NCBI GenBank assembly: GCA_036506395.1
Contig: DASXRU010000165.1
Span: forward strand, 1-27,795
Length of the DNA stretch: 27,795 bases
Source: DASXRU01 sp036506395
Lineage (GTDB): Bacteria; Acidobacteriota; Blastocatellia; Pyrinomonadales; Pyrinomonadaceae
Direction of reading: 5' to 3'
Position 1 is the first letter of the stretch. Every line of letters begins with the position of its first letter. The notes below the pieces were generated by a model, which ran no database searches, was not told the DNA's origin, and worked only from the letters and a program-made list of their open reading frames with translations. This document shows positions 22,812 to 27,795 of this stretch, piece by piece. The translations under genes and the position numbers were made by a program.

Positions 22812-23639
22812 ATGCTGTTTAAGTTATTGCTCGGCGCCGGTTTCGTGTTCATGCTCGCGGTGGCGTTTCTTCTCGGACCATCGCGACAGCGTTCGCTTCT
22901 GGGCGCGCGCAGCCAGGAGGGTCCACACCTGAAACTGATGAGCTGGAACATAGGGTATGGCGACCTTGAGTCCGACACGCGAGCGCGGTCGGCCGACCTG
23001 CCCGCGGTGGCCGAGATAATACTGAGTAACGATCCGGACGCTGTCGCATTGCAGGAGTTGACCGGCGCAGATCAACTGAAACTGCTGCTGGCGCATTTGA
23101 AGAATCGCTATCGCGGATCGGTATCCAGTTTCGGCCGCGCCGACCGTGTGGCAGCGGTGCTGGTCAAAGATCGCAGGGCCCACTTCGACGATGTCGTCAC
23201 AGGCGAAAGATTTGCGGCCGCAGCCACCTTTCATCCGAACAAGGACCTGCCCGAGATTGTTCTGGTCAGCGCACATGCAGATGCCTTCAGCGCCTCGCGT
23301 CGCCGCACGTTTGCTGCCGACGTGGTTGATTGGACTCGCGGTCGTCCTAAAGGTGAAATCGCCTTTATCGCCGGCGATTTCAATTTCGAGGTCAGCATCA
23401 GGAACAAGACAAATCTTTTCACTGATGAAGCGAAACACGACAGCGAAGCGTACGCCTACCTGCTGAAGTATTTTCGGGATCTGGGGCGCGATGCGGGTGA
23501 GACTTCGATCAACGACCGTCGCATTGATTACGTTTTTGGTCCGGCGGAGACAGTGACACTGCGCCGAGCGGAAGTGTTGCGCGGCACGGCCATTGGCCGA
23601 ATGGATCACTGGCCCCTGCTGGTTGAAATTGTTTTGTGA
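22812..23639 (+). CDS. endonuclease/exonuclease/phosphatase fold protein, membrane-anchored
   Basis: A 275-residue EEP-superfamily hydrolase (metal-dependent cleavage of a phosphodiester or phosphomonoester). An N-terminal hydrophobic segment (about 2-22) is a signal or anchor, so the catalytic part should be outside the cytoplasm. The full catalytic set is seen: N46 in SWNIGYG, E82 in LQELTG, H155 in SAHADAF, D189 and N191 in AGDFNFE, D239 in RIDYVFG, D265-H266 in MDHWPLL. The substrate is open: nucleic acid, lipid or inositol phosphate are all known in the superfamily. It lies between the permease and ATPase genes of one ABC exporter; its stop is seven bases before the ATPase ATG. Confidence 0.9.
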   Translation: MLFKLLLGAGFVFMLAVAFLLGPSRQRSLLGARSQEGPHLKLMSWNIGYGDLESDTRARSADLPAVAEIILSNDPDAVALQELTGADQLKLLLAHLKNRYRGSVSSFGRADRVAAVLVKDRRAHFDDVVTGERFAAAATFHPNKDLPEIVLVSAHADAFSASRRRTFAADVVDWTRGRPKGEIAFIAGDFNFEVSIRNKTNLFTDEAKHDSEAYAYLLKYFRDLGRDAGETSINDRRIDYVFGPAETVTLRRAEVLRGTAIGRMDHWPLLVEIVL

Positions 23640-23646
23640 TCGCCTG

Positions 23647-24561
23647 ATGAGCGAATTAGTTCTACAAGCCGACCGGCTAACAAAAAAGTACGGCCCCCGT
23701 CTGGTGGTCGACAACCTTTCGCTGACGGTTGCGCGGGGCGAGATCTTCGGCTTCCTGGGTCAGAATGGAGCGGGAAAATCAACCGTGATCCGCATGACCC
23801 TGGGTTTGGTCCGGCCAACGCGTGGTAGCGTCATGCTATTCGGACGCGACATGGGCAAGGATCCGCTGAAAGCGCTGGTGCGCGTGGGCGCGATGGTGGA
23901 ATCGCCCGCCTTCTATGAAAACTTTTCCGGCTGGGACAACCTTCGCATTCTGGCCGCAATGTCCGGAGGCGCAAGTCGCAAACGGATCGAAGAGGCGCTG
24001 GCCCTGGTTGATTTGCTGGATCGCGCTCGTGATCCCGTCCGCACCTACTCGCACGGAATGCGACAGCGGCTAGGCATAGCGCAGGCGCTCCTGCCTGATC
24101 CCGAATTCATTATTCTCGACGAGCCCACTGACGGTCTCGATCCACAGGGCATCCGCGAAGTTCGTCTGCTGTTGCCGCGTTTGCGAGATGAACGCGGACT
24201 GACGATCCTGCTTTCCAGCCATCTTCTTTCTGAGGTGGAGAGGATTTGTGACACTGTCGCGATTATTGACGGCGGCCGCCTGCTTTATCAGGGGGCGATT
24301 GGAAGCCTCATCGCCAGAGAGCAGTCGGTGAAGATCACTGTCGATCCGCTGGAGGAAGCTTACCAATTGATTGCCAGCAATCCGCTGCTTTCAGTGTCCC
24401 GGAATGGTCCGCAATCGCTCTACGTAAAGATGCCACACCAATCTATTTCGGACGTCAATGCTATGTTGGTAGAACATGGTATTCGGGTAATGGAGCTCTC
24501 GCCGCAACGGGCCACGCTTGAGGAAGTATTCATGTCGCTTACCCGTAACGCAAACTGTTAG
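23647..24561 (+). CDS. ABC transporter ATP-binding subunit
   Basis: A 304-residue ATPase of an ABC-2 type exporter. Walker A is GQNGAGKST (38-46), the signature loop YSHGMRQRLG (134-143), Walker B FIILDEP (154-160), and the switch histidine H192 in SSHLLSEVERICD. Roughly 80 residues after the ATPase core form a small C-terminal domain (ITVDPLEEAYQLI...VMELSPQRATLEEVFMSLT) as in multidrug-type subunits. The frame is open upstream to 23593 inside the EEP gene; ATG 23647 gives the normal N-terminus. The last codons, RNANC and TAG, are encoded by a family A palindromic repeat, so the native C-terminus has probably been replaced. Works with the permease at 21908. Confidence 0.94.
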   Translation: MSELVLQADRLTKKYGPRLVVDNLSLTVARGEIFGFLGQNGAGKSTVIRMTLGLVRPTRGSVMLFGRDMGKDPLKALVRVGAMVESPAFYENFSGWDNLRILAAMSGGASRKRIEEALALVDLLDRARDPVRTYSHGMRQRLGIAQALLPDPEFIILDEPTDGLDPQGIREVRLLLPRLRDERGLTILLSSHLLSEVERICDTVAIIDGGRLLYQGAIGSLIAREQSVKITVDPLEEAYQLIASNPLLSVSRNGPQSLYVKMPHQSISDVNAMLVEHGIRVMELSPQRATLEEVFMSLTRNANC

Positions 24562-24633
24562 TTTGCGCTCGTGTTCCCTGCCTGGCTCAAGGCAAATAAA
24601 GGCTCGTGGACGCAAACTAACAGTTTGCGTTAC
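24545..24633. repeat. palindromic repeat family A, perfect inverted pair
   Basis: Two exact copies of the 23-mer in opposite orientation (24545-24567 and 24611-24633) flank 43 bases. Each holds the hairpin CGCAAACTAACAGTTTGCG or its complement (7-bp stem, 5-nt loop), and the whole can fold into one long stem. The first copy encodes the end of the ABC ATPase. The layout resembles mosaic REP elements. It is the reference for the copies at 1188, 19301 and 22762. Confidence 0.9.
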
Positions 24634-24717
24634 ATCCCCTCAATTTGCCCCTTAATTCTTTGACAGGTATCATCCCGTCCTTTGAAGCTCTCAATACAAG
24701 ATTTCTAGAGGACATTC

Positions 24718-25689
24718 ATGCCACATCTCCTTCATCGTCCCCGGCGCTCGAGAAGAACTGAAAATCTGCGCGCAATGGTGCGTGAAGCGCGCCTCGCGCC
24801 TGAAGATTTCATCCTGCCGCTCTTCGCTTGTCCTGGAAAAGGCGTGCGTCGCGAAATTGCGTCGATGCCCGGCGTGCACAATCTTTCCGTGGATGAAATT
24901 GCCCGTGAGGCCGAAGGCGCTTACCAGATTGGTGTGCGCGGTGTGATCCTTTTTGGTCTGCCGGAGGCGAAAGACGAAACCGCTACCGGAGCTTATGCTG
25001 AAGACGGAATTGTGCAACAAGCCGTGCGCGCGATTCGCGGTGCCGTCCCGGACATGGTCGTCATCACTGATACCTGCCTCTGCGAATACACTTCACACGG
25101 CCACTGCGGCGTGGTGCGCGACGGTGAAGTCTTGAACGATGAATCGCTCGAGTTGTTGGCCCGCACTGCCGTCAGTCAGGCTGAAGCCGGCGCCGACATT
25201 GTGGCTCCGTCGGCAATGATGGACGGGCAGGTGGGCGCAATTCGCGAAGCGCTGGACGACGCCGGCCTCGAGCAGGTGGCGATCATGGCCTACGCGGTGA
25301 AGTATGCGTCCGCCTTCTATGGTCCGTTCCGCGAGGCGGCTGACAGTGCTCCCGCATTCGGCGACCGCCGCGCCTATCAAATGGATGCAGCCAACGCGCG
25401 CGAAGCATTGCGCGAAGCTGAGCTGGATTATTCGGAAGGCGCCGATTTTCTAATGGTCAAGCCGGCGACGTGTTATCTGGATATTTTGAAGGCGCTGCGC
25501 GATCGCTTCGATCTGCCGCTGGCGGCCTATCACGTTTCCGGGGAGTACGCGATGATTAAGGCCGCTGCGCAAAGAGGCTGGATCGACGAACCGCGCGTGA
25601 TGATGGAGACGCTCACGAGCATCAAGCGCGCCGGCGCCGATATCATCCTTACTTACTACGCGCGCGAGGTTATCAAGACGCTTGGTTGA
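24718..25689 (+). CDS. hemB: delta-aminolevulinic acid dehydratase (porphobilinogen synthase)
   Basis: Condenses two 5-aminolevulinate molecules to porphobilinogen in haem and tetrapyrrole synthesis, in the cytoplasm. It has 323 residues, normal length. The Schiff-base lysines are K195 in AYAVKYAS and K248 in the signature GADFLMVKPA. The zinc-binding cysteines C120, C122 and C130 (TDTCLCEYTSHGHC) are all present, so this is the zinc-dependent type. AGAGGA at 24707-24712 supports ATG 24718. TTGACA at 24660-24665 is a possible -35 box, but no good -10 was found at normal spacing. It follows a perfect family A repeat pair, so it is probably separated from the ABC transcript. Confidence 0.97.
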   Translation: MPHLLHRPRRSRRTENLRAMVREARLAPEDFILPLFACPGKGVRREIASMPGVHNLSVDEIAREAEGAYQIGVRGVILFGLPEAKDETATGAYAEDGIVQQAVRAIRGAVPDMVVITDTCLCEYTSHGHCGVVRDGEVLNDESLELLARTAVSQAEAGADIVAPSAMMDGQVGAIREALDDAGLEQVAIMAYAVKYASAFYGPFREAADSAPAFGDRRAYQMDAANAREALREAELDYSEGADFLMVKPATCYLDILKALRDRFDLPLAAYHVSGEYAMIKAAAQRGWIDEPRVMMETLTSIKRAGADIILTYYAREVIKTLG

Positions 25690-25752
25690 TTAGGGTTCGG
25701 ATAAGCAAACCTAGGACAAAAAGCATTTTGTGAGTGTGTAGTCCTCGAAGAG

Positions 25753-25793
25753 TTTTCACCCCGCAATGTAAAGCGATAGAATCGGACTGGAGG
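25753..25793 (+). promoter_or_regulatory. candidate promoter and leader of the hicBA operon
   Basis: TAGAAT (25777-25782) with TTTTCA 18 bases upstream (25753-25758). GCGATAGAATC-nnn-CTGGAGG at 25773-25793 matches the leader of the ParE-type pair (16848-16868) in all 18 fixed positions. The ribosome-binding site GGAGG is four bases before the hicB ATG, so a transcript from this box would be nearly leaderless. Confidence 0.4.
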
Positions 25794-25797
25794 GCAG

Positions 25798-25995
25798 ATG
25801 AAATACAAGATTCTCTTGGAAAAAAGTGAAGAAGGCTACAGCGTTTCCTGTCCGGGTCTGCCGGGATGTTGGTCGCAAGGGGATACAGAAGAGGAAGCAC
25901 TTGAAAATATCCAGGACGCCATTCGCGAATACCTGGGAGCCATCGACGACGTGGTTAAGGGTGCCGAGGTCCGCGAAGTTGAGGTAGTGGTCTAA
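25798..25995 (+). CDS. hicB: HicB-type antitoxin
   Basis: A 65-residue HicB antitoxin with the partial RNase H-like fold: MKYKILLEKSEEGYSVSCPGLPGCWSQGDTEEEALENIQDAIREYL is close to the family consensus. It binds and blocks the HicA toxin. Unlike longer HicB proteins it has no C-terminal ribbon-helix-helix or helix-turn-helix, so it may not repress its own promoter. The antitoxin gene precedes the toxin, the reverse of the classic hicAB order but common in environmental genomes. HicA starts two bases after its stop. Confidence 0.92.
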   Translation: MKYKILLEKSEEGYSVSCPGLPGCWSQGDTEEEALENIQDAIREYLGAIDDVVKGAEVREVEVVV

Positions 25996-25997
25996 CA

Positions 25998-26210
25998 ATG
26001 CCAAAGCTTCCTGGCATCAACCACCTTCAAGCCGTTAGAGCATTGGAGGAAGCTGAGTTCAGGATCGTACGACAGGGCAAACACACAGTAATGTCTAATG
26101 GGATGCGCATGCTAACCATTCCTCGTCATAATCCAGTCAACGCGCTGACGATGGGCGGTATTGTTCGCGATGCCGGCCTTACCGTCGAGCAATTCAAGAA
26201 GCTCCTTTAA
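25998..26210 (+). CDS. hicA: HicA-type mRNA interferase toxin
   Basis: A 70-residue toxin with the double-stranded RNA-binding-like HicA fold. The catalytic histidine is seen in RQGKHTVMSNG, followed by the usual strand LTIPRHNPVNALTMGGIVRDAGLTVEQF. In the family it cleaves mRNA during translation. The ATG lies two bases after the hicB stop; GAGGT within the hicB end is a distant ribosome-binding site, so translation is probably coupled. It converges with the glycoside hydrolase gene, 27 bases apart, with no convincing terminator between them. Confidence 0.92.
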   Translation: MPKLPGINHLQAVRALEEAEFRIVRQGKHTVMSNGMRMLTIPRHNPVNALTMGGIVRDAGLTVEQFKKLL

Positions 26211-26237
26211 CGACCAAAGCTCCTTCGCGACCGAGCT

Positions 26238-27795
26238 TCACCTCACTTCAACCTCAACCGGGGTCGCGCCGCGGGCGTCATAACCTTCCGGCCAATTGGA
26301 AATGTTAACGCCGTAAAGCCAATCGGAATCGACCTTCACTGCAAAGCGAATCGTCAGCGGCAGACCACGCGCCGCGCGCAGACGCACTGAGAATTCATCA
26401 ACCATCCATTCCTGAATCAGAGGCTGCTTCGGATCTTCAACTGGAATCAGGCGCGAACCGCAATCAGTTCCGTTTACAAACAAACTAACGCGCGTGCGAA
26501 TCCAGGCCGGACTGGCGTCAACCGGCAATACCGGCTGAAGGTGCGCGCGCACTACCAGATGGCCCACGCGCCGACGATCCGGCCGGCCGGGCACGAGATA
26601 CTCAAAGAAGCCCACCCCTGATCCCCACACAAAGCCGGGACCATTTCCCAGTTTTTCGAAGCGGCCGCTTATCACCGTCTCTGGTTTGAAGCGATAGAGA
26701 AGTGTGCGATCGTCGCGGGTGATCAGCTCCGGCCTCAGCGCCGCATCATCCGCTATTCGCGTGAAAGCGAATTGTCGCGGCACCAGGTGCTGGCCCGCAT
26801 CCAGGAGACGAGCCGGCGCCTTCGCGTTTTCCAGCGAAGCAAACAACCGGGCGGCCCGATTAATCTCGGCAAAGACCGCGGTATCTCGCCAATTCGAATA
26901 CGTCACGCCGTAGCCGCGTTGTGGATCGGGCGTTAGTATCCAGAACATTGCTCCGGCAATTCCATTCTGCGCCGCACTTTCAAAATAGGATCGAAACCAC
27001 GCGCTTTGCGAGAATCCTTTATAGCCTTCCCGCGCCATGCCGAACTCACCAAGAACCAGAGGCTTCTTCAAAGACAGGGCCGCACCAGCACGGTTTTCCA
27101 TGAATTGACGCAGCGCGTCCGGCGAATCGACGACCAGATCCAGATCGTTGCGCGGATAATTGTGCACGTCGCAATAATCGATGGTGGCAAGCTGATGATC
27201 GAGGAGCCACTCGCGGCGCTCGGCGGCCGAGCGATAGCCCCAATCGCCCGGCGCGATCAGGTGGTTGGCATCCAGCGACTTCAAGTAACCGCTCATTTCG
27301 GCAATCCAGGCGCGACGTTCAGACCAGCGGCCAGTGACAGCCTGCCCTTCATTCATGAGCTCATAACCGAAGATTGCGGGATCGTCGCGGTAGAGAAGTT
27401 CGGTGACAGTGTTGCGCCGCGTGACAATCTTCTCAATGTGCTCGCGATAAAGGCGGCGCGCCTCCACATTGGTGTAGAAGAGCATGGCCCGCTCGGTATC
27501 AATGCCGAAGGGTTTGCGATCGTCGTCCGCCCCGTTAATGCCGGCCCAGCGCAGATACTGCGTGACCCCACCGGTGTCGCGCCACCAATTTGCCAGGCAA
27601 AGTTGCACCTTCAAACCGTTGTGCGCCGCTTCGGCTATCACGCGGTCGAGAAAGACAAATTCCTCTTCGTTCCATTGGCCTGGCGCGCGCCGGAATGAAT
27701 GTGTGCGCGGCCAGTCAACCTGATCGGCTATAGGTTTCACGTCACCAGGCCCGCCTTCGCCGAAAGCCCAGATGCGCACGACCCGGATTCCATTC
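26238..27795 (-). CDS. GH5-like cellulase/mannanase family glycoside hydrolase, 5'-truncated
   Basis: The 3' part of a clan-A (GH5-like) glycoside hydrolase. The frame stays open to the window edge; residues NGIRVV precede RIWAFGEGG, so the GTG at 27779 is not a true start. The acid/base glutamate is in FGYELMNEG (E144 counted from RIWAF) and the nucleophile in PLVLGEFGM (E245). These fit the acid/base and nucleophile positions of retaining GH5 beta-mannanases and cellulases. After about residue 330 comes a beta-rich region (FVWGSGVGFFEYLVPG, SLFVNGTDCGSRL, LTIRFAVKVDSDWLYGVNISNWP) that looks like a jelly-roll accessory domain. The signal peptide, if any, lies outside the window. The target polysaccharide cannot be fixed by eye. 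Confidence 0.85.
   Translation of the reverse strand, partial: NGIRVVRIWAFGEGGPGDVKPIADQVDWPRTHSFRRAPGQWNEEEFVFLDRVIAEAAHNGLKVQLCLANWWRDTGGVTQYLRWAGINGADDDRKPFGIDTERAMLFYTNVEARRLYREHIEKIVTRRNTVTELLYRDDPAIFGYELMNEGQAVTGRWSERRAWIAEMSGYLKSLDANHLIAPGDWGYRSAAERREWLLDHQLATIDYCDVHNYPRNDLDLVVDSPDALRQFMENRAGAALSLKKPLVLGEFGMAREGYKGFSQSAWFRSYFESAAQNGIAGAMFWILTPDPQRGYGVTYSNWRDTAVFAEINRAARLFASLENAKAPARLLDAGQHLVPRQFAFTRIADDAALRPELITRDDRTLLYRFKPETVISGRFEKLGNGPGFVWGSGVGFFEYLVPGRPDRRRVGHLVVRAHLQPVLPVDASPAWIRTRVSLFVNGTDCGSRLIPVEDPKQPLIQEWMVDEFSVRLRAARGLPLTIRFAVKVDSDWLYGVNISNWPEGYDARGATPVEVEVR

Noticed and set aside
22824..23714. A 296-codon minus-strand frame across the EEP gene
   Set aside because: Antisense to an EEP gene with a complete active site; the translation looks random and is rich in Arg, Ser and Cys.
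24660..24665. TTGACA ahead of hemB as a promoter
   Set aside because: A perfect -35 match, but no acceptable -10 hexamer at 15-19 bases; not listed as a promoter.
25716..25731. Inverted repeat ACAAAA/TTTTGT after hemB, a possible terminator or HicB operator
   Set aside because: The stem is only six A/T-rich pairs with no following T run, and this HicB lacks a recognisable DNA-binding domain.
26217..26238. Hairpin AAGCTC/GAGCTT between hicA and the glycoside hydrolase
   Set aside because: Six pairs with a ten-base loop and no T run on either strand; too weak to call a terminator.
27006..27698. A 230-codon plus-strand frame within the glycoside hydrolase
   Set aside because: The opposite strand encodes conserved GH5 catalytic blocks over the same bases; no independent evidence for a plus-strand gene.

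Overview
The window is moderately GC-rich bacterial chromosomal DNA. The mix of genes suggests an Acidobacteriota-like soil or sediment bacterium, possibly Blastocatellia. It includes a large exported M14 peptidase with a low-complexity linker, a secreted prolyl oligopeptidase, a periplasmic TPR protein, a YdeP-type molybdoprotein, several short toxin-antitoxin pairs and many small palindromic intergenic repeats. That assignment is inference from content; no rRNA or other phylogenetic marker is present.

Layout. 1-2.8 kb: purine synthesis (3' part of purB, then purS-purQ overlapping by 4 nt), with a DUF4870-type membrane protein on the opposite strand. 2.8-4.5 kb: an envelope redox cassette (Ig-like exported protein, DsbA-like CPPC thioredoxin, VKOR-type quinone-linked oxidase) closed by a clear terminator. 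4.6-6.6 kb: a beta-propeller lipoprotein preceded by a possible 17-codon leader peptide. 6.6-7.0 kb: a gene-free cluster of seven hairpins. 7.0-9.2 kb: prolyl oligopeptidase (minus). 9.2-12.8 kb: a minus-strand run of MOSC protein, FdhF/YdeP-like molybdoenzyme and an MNT/HepT toxin-antitoxin pair. 13-16.8 kb: a small zinc-ribbon membrane protein and the 1049-residue M14 metallopeptidase. 16.9-17.3 kb: a ParE/RelE-type toxin-antitoxin pair. 17.4-19.1 kb: exported TPR protein. 19.4-21.7 kb: benzoate-CoA-ligase-like enzyme and a hotdog thioesterase. 21.9-24.6 kb: an ABC-2 permease and its ATPase with an endonuclease/exonuclease/phosphatase-fold gene between them. 24.7-25.7 kb: hemB. 25.8-26.2 kb: hicB-hicA. 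26.2 kb to the end: the 3' part of a GH5-like glycoside hydrolase (minus).

The most unusual content lies between the genes. One 23-nt palindromic repeat family recurs at four loci (six copies counting a degenerate one). One copy supplies the last codons and stop of the ABC ATPase; another overlaps the predicted promoter of the CoA ligase gene. A second family forms a 25-nt inverted pair whose two differences compensate each other within the hairpin. A third structure is a dyad-symmetric array of hairpins. A palindrome also lies in frame in an expanded linker of the CoA ligase. Two unrelated toxin-antitoxin operons share an almost identical 21-nt leader. No CRISPR array, tRNA, rRNA, insertion sequence or prophage gene was seen.
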